Shown here: positions 16,723-26,058 of the stretch, piece after piece
Layout: every line of letters begins with the position of its first letter
How positions within the stretch are numbered: the stretch's first letter is position 1
NCBI GenBank assembly: GCA_938040095.1
Contig: CALHXF010000032.1
Coordinates: 1 to 46,745 of the forward strand
DNA: 46,745 nt
Reading direction: 5' to 3'
Origin: an uncultured Caulobacterales bacterium
Lineage (GTDB): Bacteria; Pseudomonadota; Alphaproteobacteria; Caulobacterales; Maricaulaceae
The notes under the pieces: model-generated
The model's database searches: none
Seen by the model: the letters and a program-made list of their open reading frames with translations, nothing else
What the model was told of the DNA's origin: nothing
Translations under genes and position numbers: made by a program

Positions 16723-17751
16723 ATGAAAGCTACAATTACCGATGTCGCCAAAAAAGCTGGCGTCTCGATGAAAACGGTATCCCGGGTTTTGAATAATGAA
16801 CCCAATGTCGCGGACAAGACGCGTGCTCGCGTAAAAGCGATTGCGGCGGAACTCAGATACTCTCCAAATCTTGCTGCTCGTGGATTGGCGACATCAAAGT
16901 CCTATTTAATCGCACTGATTTACGATAATCCATCAATTAACTACATCTCGCATATTCAACGTGGGGCCATCGATGCGTGTCGAGAGGCGGGGTATCACCT
17001 TGTCGTCGAGCCGTTATATTTGGAGAAAGCTAAGTCGAGAGATGAAAAAGCGGACGCCATGCGTTCGGTTCTCGAAAGATTGCCTGTCGACGGCGTTATT
17101 TTAACGCCGCCGCTTTGCGATAGTGAAGGAATTCTTCAAACCCTCGCTGAACTTCGCATTGATTGCGTTCGGGTCGCGCCCGCCAATCGAGGCCAGCAGC
17201 CATTTGTAGGTATGGATGACGATACGGCAGCCTATCAAATGACCCAGTATTTATTGGGGCAGGGTCATCAACGAATTGGGTTTATAAAAGGTCATATTGG
17301 TCACGCTGCGACAGATATGCGTTTTGACGGATACTGTCGTGCGATTGAAAGCGTTGGTCTGAATCTGACACCAGAGCTTGTCGTGAATGGTGACTTTTCT
17401 TTCGAGTCTGGAGCCGAGCAGGCAAAAATACTTCTGAATCTTCCCGTTGAAAAGCGCCCTACGGCGATATTCGCGTCTAATGACGACATGGCTGCGGCCG
17501 TGATTTCGGTGGCTTCTCAAATGGGTTTGGCTGTTCCAGCAGATCTGTCTGTTTGTGGCTTTGATGATACGCCTCTGGCGCGCATTTTGTCGCCTGCTTT
17601 GACGACAGTGAGGCAACCGATTTATAAAATGGGGTATAACGCGGCTCAGCAATTGATCATGCCAGCGGGAAGTAAGGCGGAAATAGGTCAAATTCTCGAT
17701 TTTGAGATTAAGTTGCGAGATTCAGTTGCCCTTTTAAAAAAGAACATGTGA
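16723..17751 (+). CDS. LacI-family transcriptional regulator (second copy)
   Basis: This 342-residue repressor has the N-terminal HTH TDVAKKAGVSMKTVSRVLN and the hinge LAARGLATSK. The sugar-binding domain carries PTAIFASNDDMAAAVI and VCGFDDTPLARILSPALTTVRQP, the last being typical of the dimerising C-terminal lobe. A GGGGAG Shine-Dalgarno is 10 bp before ATG 16723. Its recognition helix (SMKTVSRV) differs from that of the first LacI (SFKTVSRV) at one position, so the two could bind overlapping site sets. It precedes the zwf operon; an operator lies 42 bp after its stop. Probable role: control of glucose/Entner-Doudoroff genes or the neighbouring GH3. Effector unknown. Confidence 0.9.
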   Translation: MKATITDVAKKAGVSMKTVSRVLNNEPNVADKTRARVKAIAAELRYSPNLAARGLATSKSYLIALIYDNPSINYISHIQRGAIDACREAGYHLVVEPLYLEKAKSRDEKADAMRSVLERLPVDGVILTPPLCDSEGILQTLAELRIDCVRVAPANRGQQPFVGMDDDTAAYQMTQYLLGQGHQRIGFIKGHIGHAATDMRFDGYCRAIESVGLNLTPELVVNGDFSFESGAEQAKILLNLPVEKRPTAIFASNDDMAAAVISVASQMGLAVPADLSVCGFDDTPLARILSPALTTVRQPIYKMGYNAAQQLIMPAGSKAEIGQILDFEIKLRDSVALLKKNM

Positions 17752-17792
17752 CTTGAAATGCTCTCTATTGAATAAATATAGGGCGAATGAAT

Positions 17793-17821
17793 TTGACAGC
17801 GCTGTCACTATTGGACATATT
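17793..17821 (+). promoter_or_regulatory. Predicted sigma-70-type promoter of the zwf operon
   Basis: TTGACA (17793-17798) and CATATT (17816-17821) are separated by 17 bp. A second possible pair, TTGGAC (17811-17816) and TACATT (17834-17839), also has 17-bp spacing. The first is preferred because its -35 lies in the operator. The zwf ATG is about 55 bp downstream, preceded by GAGG. Confidence 0.5.
17794..17807. promoter_or_regulatory. LacI-type operator (site 3) upstream of zwf
   Basis: TGACAGCGCTGTCA is a perfect 14-bp palindrome with a central CG. It matches sites 1 and 2 in all ten arm bases and the CG. It overlaps the -35 hexamer of a credible zwf promoter, so bound repressor would block RNA polymerase. 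Confidence 0.8.
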
Positions 17822-17882
17822 TGAGCGTGAAGGTACATTCGTGCTCACGCATTTAGACTATTATTGTCTGTATTGAGGTAAC

Positions 17883-19430
17883 ATGGTTGACGATCACACA
17901 ACAACATCAGCGCATACAACTGATGAAACGGATGCCACAAAGGGGGGGGGAGCAGTTGAAGCAGGCTCTGTTTTTGTTCCTGTTGAACCTTTTGAAATCG
18001 TAGTTTTCGGTGGAACCGGCGACCTTGCAAGGCGTAAGCTTATTCCGTCACTCTATCACCGATTTTGTGATGGCCAAATTCCAAAAGAATCCCGCATCAT
18101 AGGTGCATCACGTTCGTCCTTAAGCCGGGATGAGTATCTCAAACTTATCAGAAAATCATATCTTGAATTTGTTGGTAAAAAAGGTTTCTCCGAAACGAAA
18201 TGGCAGAGCTTTTGTGAGATCATCGACTATGCGGTTGTTGATGTCACGAAAGATAGTGACTGGGGCGGTTTAGGTGAAAAACTTGACGCATCTGAGTCGC
18301 TTATACGTGTCTTCTATTTGGCAATGCCTCCTGCTCTGTTTTCAGACATTTGCAACGGATTGAAAAAAGCTGGACTCGCGCACAAGGAAAGTCGCGTCGT
18401 TTTAGAGAAGCCGTTAGGTCGTGATTTTAAATCTGCCGACGCTATCAATGAAGCTGTTGGACAGGTTTTTTCAGAAAAACGAATTTACCGAATTGATCAT
18501 TTTCTAGGCAAAGAAACTGTACAAAACTTACTTGTCCTGAGGTTTGGCAATGTCTTGCTTGAGCCGCTTTGGAATCGAGATTCCATTGAGCATATTGAAA
18601 TTACCGTTGCCGAAGATATCGGCGCAGGTGGACGTGGCGCCTATTATGACAAATCTGGCGCGTTACGGGATATGGTGCAAAACCATCTCCTGCAGTTGCT
18701 TTGCCTCACCATGATGGAGCCTCCTGGATCGACGGACGCTGATGATTTACGGCTTGAGAAAATTAAAGTTCTTAGAGCGTTAGCCCCCATTGACGCTTCC
18801 AACGTGAAGCAGAAAACTGTTCGCGGCCAATATGTCAAAGGTAAAGTTGATGGCGTGGCTGTGCCAGATTATTTGACGGATGTTGACGTCGAAGAAAGTG
18901 TGGCTGAAACATATATCGCGATTAATGCAGAGGTGAATAATTGGCGTTGGGCTGGCGTTCCAATCTATATCAGAACAGGCAAGCGAATGCAGGCAAGACG
19001 ATCTGAGATTGTCGTTCAATTTAAACCTGTTCCGCATTCTGTGTTTGGGCCCGGAATTAAAGTAAATCCCAATAAGCTTGTCATCCGCTTGCAGCCAGAT
19101 GAAGCTGTAAACCTTTGGATGGAAATTAAAGAACCAGGTGCCGGTGGCCTCAGGTTGAAAACCTTACCTCTGAATCTGTCCTATGCCGATAATTTCACCG
19201 TGCGCTATCCTGATGCTTATGAACGGCTGCTCATGGATGTTGTGCGGGGTCGCCTTTCGCTCTTTATGCGTCGCGATGAAGTTGAAGCTGCATGGCGTTG
19301 GTGTGACGGCATTTTGGAGGCTTGGGATGAGGTCGATCAGAGCGTGGCTTACTATCCTGCGGGTTCGGACGGTCCAGAAGAAGCCAAACGCATGCTTGCC
19401 AGACAAGATGATGTTTGGTCCGAAAGTTGA
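17883..19430 (+). CDS. zwf: Glucose-6-phosphate 1-dehydrogenase Zwf
   Basis: Zwf oxidises glucose 6-phosphate to 6-phosphogluconolactone, reducing NADP+ (or NAD+), and is the entry to the Entner-Doudoroff and oxidative pentose pathways. The Rossmann motif FGGTGDLARRKLIPSLY (about 41-57) and the catalytic RIDHFLGKETVQN (about 201-213) are clear. At 515 aa it is about 25-30 residues longer than usual. The extra is a low-complexity N-terminus (MVDDHTTTSAHTTDETDATKGGG) containing a G9 tract. No alternative ATG lies between this extension and the conserved domain, and GAGG precedes ATG 17883, so the extension seems real. It is the first gene of zwf-pgl-edd-glk-SMP30. Its stop overlaps the pgl ATG. 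Confidence 0.96.
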   Translation: MVDDHTTTSAHTTDETDATKGGGAVEAGSVFVPVEPFEIVVFGGTGDLARRKLIPSLYHRFCDGQIPKESRIIGASRSSLSRDEYLKLIRKSYLEFVGKKGFSETKWQSFCEIIDYAVVDVTKDSDWGGLGEKLDASESLIRVFYLAMPPALFSDICNGLKKAGLAHKESRVVLEKPLGRDFKSADAINEAVGQVFSEKRIYRIDHFLGKETVQNLLVLRFGNVLLEPLWNRDSIEHIEITVAEDIGAGGRGAYYDKSGALRDMVQNHLLQLLCLTMMEPPGSTDADDLRLEKIKVLRALAPIDASNVKQKTVRGQYVKGKVDGVAVPDYLTDVDVEESVAETYIAINAEVNNWRWAGVPIYIRTGKRMQARRSEIVVQFKPVPHSVFGPGIKVNPNKLVIRLQPDEAVNLWMEIKEPGAGGLRLKTLPLNLSYADNFTVRYPDAYERLLMDVVRGRLSLFMRRDEVEAAWRWCDGILEAWDEVDQSVAYYPAGSDGPEEAKRMLARQDDVWSES

Positions 19431-20140
19431 TGCAAACACGTCAGATTATATCAGATCAAGGTGACGCTATTGTTGACGCGTCCAATGCTATCGCAGGTGT
19501 TTTGAGGCAAGCCTTGGAAACCCGTGGATGCGCGAGTTTGATGGTAAGTGGGGGGAGTTCGCCCAAGCCTGTTTATAACTTACTCTCAAAGGCTGATTTG
19601 GACTGGTCCAAAATAACAGTAAGTTTGGTTGATGAGCGTTGGGTGGACCCAGGGCAGGCGGGATCAAACGAGGATTTTATCCGCGAAAACCTCATCCAAA
19701 ATAAAGCTAAAAGCGCATCTTTCTTTGGCTTGAAAACGCCTCATTCGACGGTCGCTGATGGACTGAACGACGCAGAAGCACGGTTTGAGAACATAAAAAA
19801 GCCATTTGATGTGTGTGTGATGGGAATGGGCGGGGATGGACATACGGCGTCTTGGTTCCCAAATTCAGGTGGTCTTGAATCAGCGCTGTCTTTGAAGAAT
19901 GAAAATGTTCTGTGTGAAATTGATGCGGCAGGTTGCCCCGTGGCGGGTGAGCATACGACACGTATTTCCCTGACTTTGAAAGCCGTTCTTGATGCACATG
20001 CCATCATTTTATTTATTCCAAGCGCAGAAAAACGCGCTGTATTTGATGCGGCTTCTGAACAATACGTTAATGATGCGCCTGTGAAAGCTCTGCTACAAGC
20101 TGGTGCGAAACTTCATGTCTTTACGAGTCCCACAACATGA
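19430..20140 (+). CDS. pgl: 6-phosphogluconolactonase Pgl
   Basis: Pgl hydrolyses 6-phosphogluconolactone to 6-phosphogluconate. The 236-residue protein (NagB/DevB type) shows LMVSGGSSPKPVYNLL near residue 33, the SLVDERWV motif with its SNEDFIRENL continuation, and MGMGGDGHTASWFP (about 121-134). The track begins at a TTG at 19415, but the ATG at 19430 overlapping the zwf stop as TGATG fits family length better and implies coupling. Its 3' end overlaps edd by 4 bp. Confidence 0.95.
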   Translation: MQTRQIISDQGDAIVDASNAIAGVLRQALETRGCASLMVSGGSSPKPVYNLLSKADLDWSKITVSLVDERWVDPGQAGSNEDFIRENLIQNKAKSASFFGLKTPHSTVADGLNDAEARFENIKKPFDVCVMGMGGDGHTASWFPNSGGLESALSLKNENVLCEIDAAGCPVAGEHTTRISLTLKAVLDAHAIILFIPSAEKRAVFDAASEQYVNDAPVKALLQAGAKLHVFTSPTT

Positions 20141-21987
20141 CCCACCCTATCATTAAAGACATAACCGCTCGTATTACGGAACGCTCCAAAACAAGTCGCG
20201 CTGGATATTTGGCGGCATGCGAAATGCAGATGCGGGAAGGGCCTCGCAGGAGACGGCTTTCCGAAGGAAATGTTGCTCATGCGTCTGCAGGCTGCGCTGT
20301 ACTAGAAAAAACGGAATTACTTGGGGCTAAATGGGCAAATATCGGCATCGTAACGGCTTATAATGATATGTTGTCTGCGCATGCTCCATTTGAAAAATTC
20401 CCAGAATTGATCAGACATGCGGCGCGTCGTAATGGCGCTACGGCGCAAGTTGCTGGCGGCGTTCCTGCGATGTGTGATGGGGTGACTCAGGGCCGCGATG
20501 GCATGGAACTCTCGCTTTTTTCTCGCGATAATATTGCGCAGGGTGCCGCGATTGCGTTGTCTCATGATATGTTTGATGCGGCAATTCACTTGGGCGTCTG
20601 CGATAAAATCGTACCAGGCCTCATGATTGCAGCATTACGATTTGGGTGGATACCTCAGATTTTCGCGCCAGCAGGTCCGATGCCATCGGGCATTCCTAAT
20701 CCTGAAAAAGCGCGAGTGCGGCAGGCGTTTGCAGCAGGAGAGGCAACACGTGCGGAACTTCTTGCTGTTGAAGCCGCGAGTTACCACGCCCCAGGAACCT
20801 GCACGTTTTATGGGACAGCCAATACAAATCAAATGCTCATGGAAGTCATGGGGATGCAATTACCGGGCTCTAGTTTTGTGCATCCAAACACACCTCTGCG
20901 CGATGCCTTAACGGCCCAAGCTGTTCGTCGTGCGACACAAATCACGAATATGGCTAAGGGTAAAGATGCCGCCTTCACACCTACTTGTAAGGTGATCTCG
21001 GAGAAAAGCATTGTGAATGGTATCGTTGGCTTGATGGCAACCGGGGGGTCGACTAATCTGACGATCCATATGGCAGCCATCGCACGTTCAGCAGGGATAC
21101 TTATCAATTGGGATGACTATGCTGCGATCAGTGCGGCTGTGCCATTGATCTGCAAAATATACCCAAATGGTATTATGGACGTAAATCACTTCCATGCGGC
21201 AGGCGGTATGGCTTACTTGATAGGTGAGCTCCTGAGTGAAGGCTTATTGCAAGGGGATGTTACAACGGTGGCTGGCGGAAATGGGTTGCATGCCTATAAG
21301 CAAGAGCCTGTCAAAAATATGCATCTTGAGGCAGACAGTGTAATCTGGAGAGATGGCCCAACGAAAAGCCTTGATCCTGAAATACTCACTACTGTTAAAG
21401 CGCCCGTTCGCGATGATGGCGGCCTTGCCGTGATGACGGGAAACCTCGGTCGCGCTGTCATGAAAATTTCAGCGGTCCAGCCTGAAAATTGGTTTGTGGA
21501 AGCGCCTGCTATTGTCATTGATGATCAGAATGAATTGATCACGATGCATAAAGCCGGTGAATTGGAACGAGATTTTGTTGTTGTTTTGCGGTTTCAAGGT
21601 CCTCGGGCAAATGGGATGCCGGAACTTCATAAATTGACTCCGATTTTAGGTCTCCAACAGGACAAAGGTTATCGCGTTGCGATGGTAACGGATGGCCGAA
21701 TGTCAGGGGCGTCGGGCAAAGTGCCTGCCGCTATCCACCTCCATCCAGAGGCCCTCATGGGCGGTCCGATTGCACGTGTTCAAACCGGAGATCTTATCCG
21801 TTTGGATCCTGCTAATAATACAGTTGAGGTCGTCGGGCAGGACATATCTGAACGTGAGGCCGCAAACCAACCTCCACAGCCTCAGCTGGCCGCCTTAGGT
21901 ATGAATATGTTTGCAGCACAACGTGCTAATGCGAGCGATGCGGAAAGTGGAGCGTCTACATTGGGTGATATGCCGTGGTTCACTTGA
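20137..21987 (+). CDS. edd: Phosphogluconate dehydratase Edd
   Basis: Edd dehydrates 6-phosphogluconate to 2-keto-3-deoxy-6-phosphogluconate, the defining step of the Entner-Doudoroff pathway, using a [4Fe-4S] cluster. The 616-residue protein belongs to the IlvD/Edd family. Edd-type stretches are [23 protein letters not shown] (about 108-130), [23 protein letters not shown] with cluster cysteines, [14 protein letters not shown], and [18 protein letters not shown] near the C-terminus. These distinguish it from dihydroxy-acid dehydratase. The aldolase Eda is not encoded here. It overlaps pgl upstream by 4 bp and glk downstream by one base. Confidence 0.96.
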   Translation: MTHPIIKDITARITERSKTSRAGYLAACEMQMREGPRRRRLSEGNVAHASAGCAVLEKTELLGAKWANIGIVTAYNDMLSAHAPFEKFPELIRHAARRNGATAQVAGGVPAMCDGVTQGRDGMELSLFSRDNIAQGAAIALSHDMFDAAIHLGVCDKIVPGLMIAALRFGWIPQIFAPAGPMPSGIPNPEKARVRQAFAAGEATRAELLAVEAASYHAPGTCTFYGTANTNQMLMEVMGMQLPGSSFVHPNTPLRDALTAQAVRRATQITNMAKGKDAAFTPTCKVISEKSIVNGIVGLMATGGSTNLTIHMAAIARSAGILINWDDYAAISAAVPLICKIYPNGIMDVNHFHAAGGMAYLIGELLSEGLLQGDVTTVAGGNGLHAYKQEPVKNMHLEADSVIWRDGPTKSLDPEILTTVKAPVRDDGGLAVMTGNLGRAVMKISAVQPENWFVEAPAIVIDDQNELITMHKAGELERDFVVVLRFQGPRANGMPELHKLTPILGLQQDKGYRVAMVTDGRMSGASGKVPAAIHLHPEALMGGPIARVQTGDLIRLDPANNTVEVVGQDISEREAANQPPQPQLAALGMNMFAAQRANASDAESGASTLGDMPWFT

Positions 21988-22982
21988 TGGAAATGCCAAC
22001 TTCACAATCTGTTGATATGTCCGAAGAGTTGACCTTGGTCGGGGACGTCGGAGGTACGAATTGTCGTTTGGCATTGGCCCAACGTACTGCGTCAGGAAAC
22101 ATCGAGTTGCATCATTCCGAGCGTTATGCCGTCGCTGAATATGCGCATTTCAATGACGTTGTTGCGAGTTACTTGGAAAAATACGGTATACGGGCCCAAC
22201 GTGGCGCCTTTGCTTTTGCAGGTCCGAAATTTGATGACGAAATTCGGATGACAAATGTTAACTGGATCGTGTCTGAAGAGGAATTACGGCGGACATTTGC
22301 CTTAGAAACGGCTGTCGTCCTGAACGATTTTGTCGCTATGGCGAATGGAGCGACTGTTATCCCCGATGACGGTTTCGAGGTGTTGATACCAGGCAAGGTG
22401 AATTATAATAAGCCTGTTGCGGTTTTAGGTCCTGGAACGGGAATGGGCTTATCTTGCATTTTACCTGGCCGTCCCTTGCGCATTATTCCGACCGAGGGCG
22501 GTCATACAGCCTTTGCTCCAGGTAATGAATTAGAACGAGATGTGCTGGGATATTGGTCCAAGCGCCTGCCATTCGTATCTGCCGAGGCATTGATATCTGG
22601 GCCGGGGCTCGTGCGATTGCATACCGCCATTTGTGCAATTATGGATGCACCATCAAATGATTTGACGGCACCTGAAATCGTCTCTGCTGCGGAGTTGGAC
22701 AGTTCTTCAACCGCCCGAGTTACGGTTACACATTTTTGCTCAATGTTGGGTGGGTTCGCGGGCAACGCAGCCGTGACTCAAGGTGCATCTGGTGGCGTTG
22801 TTATTGGGGGAGGGGTCTCTCGCCATATCGCGCCCTTCATTGCTCAGTCAGATTTTATAGAACGTTTCAAAAACCGTGGCCCAGGAAGCTGGTATGTCAA
22901 AGACATACCCGTGCGACTGATCCGCGCCGACTTTGTGCCATTATATGGTGCAGCTGCTATGGTTCTCGATGCTCCACATTAA
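21987..22982 (+). CDS. glk: Glucokinase Glk
   Basis: Glk phosphorylates glucose with ATP, supplying Zwf. The 331-residue protein is of the bacterial Glk family rather than ROK: LVGDVGGTNCRLAL forms the ATP-binding loop, LNDFVAMANG holds the conserved catalytic Asp region, GPGTGMGLSCIL and IPTEGGHTAFAP follow, and GGVVIGGGVSRHIAPF is near the end. The track start at 21975 lies inside edd. ATG 21987 forms TGATG with the edd stop and is preferred, although [14 protein letters not shown] leaves a further possible start about ten codons on. A glucokinase fits import of free glucose by an MFS porter rather than a PTS. Confidence 0.95.
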   Translation: MEMPTSQSVDMSEELTLVGDVGGTNCRLALAQRTASGNIELHHSERYAVAEYAHFNDVVASYLEKYGIRAQRGAFAFAGPKFDDEIRMTNVNWIVSEEELRRTFALETAVVLNDFVAMANGATVIPDDGFEVLIPGKVNYNKPVAVLGPGTGMGLSCILPGRPLRIIPTEGGHTAFAPGNELERDVLGYWSKRLPFVSAEALISGPGLVRLHTAICAIMDAPSNDLTAPEIVSAAELDSSSTARVTVTHFCSMLGGFAGNAAVTQGASGGVVIGGGVSRHIAPFIAQSDFIERFKNRGPGSWYVKDIPVRLIRADFVPLYGAAAMVLDAPH

Positions 22983-22993
22983 AGGATGTCACT

Positions 22994-24028
22994 ATGCATA
23001 GATTGACTAAGGCTTTGACGTTTGCGGCTGTTTTGTTGTCCGCTTGTTCTGGTGCGATGCCCGTTGGCGAACCTAATCTTGACGTTCAATTTGAAACGGT
23101 AGGGTCAATTGAGACATCTCGTCCTGACCTCATTAGCGCGTCGGCCAAAATCGAAACTCTTGGTGGAAATTTTGGGTGGTCCGAAGGGCCCGTCTGGGTC
23201 GAAAAACTTGATGCTGTTCTTTTCACGGATGTTCCAGGTAATGCGATTTGGAAGTATAAAGACGGAGAAGGTCTGACAGAGTATATGTCTCCTGCGGGAG
23301 CGGTGCCTCCGCTGCCTGAATATACATCCAGTGCAGGGGCAAACGGATTGATCATGTTGGATGAAGATCACATTATTGTACCCGATCACGGGAATAGAGC
23401 GCTTTGGAAGCAGAACGTGATGAGCCAAGACAGAACGCTCTTGGCGGATAAGTTCGAAGGTAAACGCCTCAATAGTCCAAATGATGCAGCGCTACACAGT
23501 TCCGGGATAATTTTCTTCACTGACCCACCATATGGATTGAAGGGGCAAGACGACAGCGAGGCCAAAGAACTCGATTTTAATGCCGTCTTCGCGCTCTATC
23601 CTGATGGCAGCCTTACGGTCGTTGACGACAGTTTGTCTCGACCAAATGGCGTGATCTTATCACCCGACGAGAAAACGCTTTATGTAGCTAATTCTGACCC
23701 CGCGACGGCAAATTGGACCGCCTACGACGTTTCCGCCGATGGCACAGTGTCCAATTCACGGGTGATTGCTGAGGCTTTTCAGGACTTAGCTGCTGGCTTG
23801 CAAGGAAATCCTGATGGTATGGCAATGGCGGAAGACGGTTCCATCTTTGCGACAGGCCCAGGTGGTGTCTGGTTATTGTCGCCTTCAGGTGAAAAACTGG
23901 GCGTGATTTCCACAGGCGCCTCTATCGCGAATGTGACGTTTGGTGGGGCGGACGGACGCGACCTTTATATGACATCACATAGTTTTTTGGCGCGAACGCG
24001 GACAAAAATTAAAGGTCATGGATTTTAA
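22994..24028 (+). CDS. SMP-30/gluconolactonase-family lipoprotein
   Basis: The track begins at 22736 in the middle of glk. The true start is ATG 22994, with AAGGA at 7-bp spacing, giving 344 aa and a lipoprotein signal with lipobox LLSAC (Cys18). The rest is a six-bladed SMP-30 propeller. Metal-site stretches are SEGPVWV (Glu), NSPNDAALH (Asn), SRPNGVIL (Asn) and GNPDGMAMAEDG (Asp). Family members hydrolyse sugar lactones such as gluconolactone. Its predicted exported location contrasts with the cytoplasmic enzymes of the operon, so it may act on lactones formed by periplasmic sugar oxidation. That is inference. It ends 48 bp before a convergent ABC exporter gene. Confidence 0.88.
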   Translation: MHRLTKALTFAAVLLSACSGAMPVGEPNLDVQFETVGSIETSRPDLISASAKIETLGGNFGWSEGPVWVEKLDAVLFTDVPGNAIWKYKDGEGLTEYMSPAGAVPPLPEYTSSAGANGLIMLDEDHIIVPDHGNRALWKQNVMSQDRTLLADKFEGKRLNSPNDAALHSSGIIFFTDPPYGLKGQDDSEAKELDFNAVFALYPDGSLTVVDDSLSRPNGVILSPDEKTLYVANSDPATANWTAYDVSADGTVSNSRVIAEAFQDLAAGLQGNPDGMAMAEDGSIFATGPGGVWLLSPSGEKLGVISTGASIANVTFGGADGRDLYMTSHSFLARTRTKIKGHGF

Positions 24029-24076
24029 GGCTAGACTCTTTGAGACAAGCTACCGCAATCTCGTCGACTTAAACCG

Positions 24077-25957
24077 CTAAGTTGACAATTCTGCGCCTTG
24101 CTCAAATTGGATATTTGCCAATCTTGCGTAAAGGCCGTCTTTGGCTTTGAGTTCAGCATGCGTACCTACTTCGACAATCTGACCGTCCTCCAAAACGACG
24201 ATTTTATCAGCCTTGAGGACTGTCGAAAGACGATGAGCAATGACTACGGTCGTCCGATTTTTTGACGCCATCTCAAAAGCTTTCTGCACGGCTTGTTCTG
24301 ACTCTGAATCTAACGCAGACGTCGCTTCGTCGAGAAGAAGGATCGGCGCATTTCTCAATACAGCGCGTGCGATTGCAATCCGTTGACGTTGTCCTCCCGA
24401 AAGCATGGTGCCCTGTTCACCAAGGTCTGTGTCATATCCATTGGGTAGTGCCGTGATGAAGTCATGCGCATAGGCAGACTTCGCGGCCGACATAACTTCA
24501 TGCCGCGTTGCACCTGCTCGACCGTAACAAATGTTTTCATAGGCAGTGCCTGAGAAGAGGGGCGCGCTTTGTTGAACGACGGCGATATGAGAACGCAAAT
24601 TTTCTGGAGCAAAGTCTTTGATGTCAGTTCCATCCAAACGAATGGAACCCGACTGAACATCATAGAAACGCAGAAGAAGTTGAAAAATTGTCGACTTACC
24701 AGCGCCACTGGGGCCAACGACGGCAATCGTTTCACCTGATTGTATGTCTAGGTTTAACGCTGTCAAAGCGGGTTGGTCGGGACGCGTTGGATAGGTGAAA
24801 TTGACATCATCAAAAGATAAGTTGCCGCTAATGCTCTCGCGCAGGACAGGGTTAGGTGGTGCCGTGATAATCGGGTTTTCGTCAAGAATTTCGACTAACC
24901 TATCGGCGGCACCTGCTGCCCGAAGCAAGTTTGTGAATGTCTCTGTTAAAGAACTAGCGCCCGCAATGGCCAAGACAGCTAAGAGGACAAATGCACCAAT
25001 GTCCCCCGCCGTTATTTTTCCATTTAAGACGAGCCAGGCTCCGTAATTCAGAATGCCAATAATACCGAGCAACGCGATCACCATCATGAGAGCGGTGAGC
25101 GCGGATTGAATTAAAATACGTTTACGTTGCGATCCAAAGCTAGATTCTATCTCTGTTCCGAATTCATCTCGTTCGAAAGCTTCTTGGGTATACGCTTGTA
25201 CGGTCTGGATACTGCTCAGGGCTTCGCCTGCACGTGCTGAGGCTCCCGCTAAATGATCTTGGCTTTCCCTTGAGTGTTTCTTGATTTTCTTGCCTGTTAG
25301 GACGAGCGGGAGGATCATAGCGGGCGCAATAGCTAAAACCATCAAGGCGAGTTTCCATGACAGGAAGAACATCATGAAGAGCGCGCCAATGATTTGAGCG
25401 ATAGACCGCAATGCAAAACTCACCGATCCCGTGATCACCGTTTCTACAAGAGTCGTGTCAGTGGTTAGTCGCGAAAGAACCTCGCCCGTTCGCACCCGTT
25501 CGAAATAAGTCGGCGATAAATACGTTAACTGATCGAAGACAGCCTTGCGTACGTCTGCAATCACGCGTTGCCCTAAATTCGTTATGAAAAAGAACCGAAG
25601 TGCTCCCGTAATGGCGAATAGGATCGCGAAGACACCTGCAAAGATAAAATAGCGATTGAGCGAACCGTCTTGCTCGCTAGAGACATATCCGCAGATGGAT
25701 ATGGCGGCGTTACCATCGCCGAAACCGCAATCAATGATGAGCTTCAAAATCCACGGCATTGTAAGACTACCCAGCGCGGATAAAGTCAGAAAAAGTAAAA
25801 ACGCAAAAAGTTGACCCGGATAACGGCTGATAAATGGCCAGAGTTTCGCGAGAGGTCGCAGCGAACGCGCTTTGTTACGTCCTGCTTTGTCCTGATCAAC
25901 TTTAGCGGTGAAAGCTGCGCCTGAACTGCGGGAAGGGTCTGTTGAAGTGTTTGCCAT
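24077..25957 (-). CDS. ABC-type exporter, fused transmembrane and ATPase domains
   Basis: This half-transporter has a six-helix type-1 exporter domain (MsbA/LmrA fold) over about 40-360, then an ATPase domain with Walker A GPSGAGKST, signature LSGGQRQRIAIARA, Walker B ILLLDEATSALD and the VIAHR switch histidine. Such proteins export lipids, drugs or peptides as homodimers; the substrate is unknown. The track start at 26029 would leave only 29 bp to the divergent recQ. ATG 25957 (626 aa, MANTSTDPSRSS) is preferred on spacing, although its Shine-Dalgarno is weak. Its 3' end faces the SMP-30 gene. Confidence 0.9.
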   Translation of the reverse strand: MANTSTDPSRSSGAAFTAKVDQDKAGRNKARSLRPLAKLWPFISRYPGQLFAFLLFLTLSALGSLTMPWILKLIIDCGFGDGNAAISICGYVSSEQDGSLNRYFIFAGVFAILFAITGALRFFFITNLGQRVIADVRKAVFDQLTYLSPTYFERVRTGEVLSRLTTDTTLVETVITGSVSFALRSIAQIIGALFMMFFLSWKLALMVLAIAPAMILPLVLTGKKIKKHSRESQDHLAGASARAGEALSSIQTVQAYTQEAFERDEFGTEIESSFGSQRKRILIQSALTALMMVIALLGIIGILNYGAWLVLNGKITAGDIGAFVLLAVLAIAGASSLTETFTNLLRAAGAADRLVEILDENPIITAPPNPVLRESISGNLSFDDVNFTYPTRPDQPALTALNLDIQSGETIAVVGPSGAGKSTIFQLLLRFYDVQSGSIRLDGTDIKDFAPENLRSHIAVVQQSAPLFSGTAYENICYGRAGATRHEVMSAAKSAYAHDFITALPNGYDTDLGEQGTMLSGGQRQRIAIARAVLRNAPILLLDEATSALDSESEQAVQKAFEMASKNRTTVVIAHRLSTVLKADKIVVLEDGQIVEVGTHAELKAKDGLYARLANIQFEQGAELST

Positions 25958-26058
25958 ATCACGCGCGCTATCGCACTTTGTCGGGCAGGTGTAAAAGACT
26001 GATTGTGCCTTGTGCAGAGTGACTTGCACCGCACGTCAAACCGCGCCAAACGCCCCTT

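Noticed and set aside
22736-22993. ORF-track extension giving a 430-aa SMP-30 ORF
   Set aside because: It runs through glk in another frame; the signal peptide and the AAGGA ribosome site place the true start at 22994.
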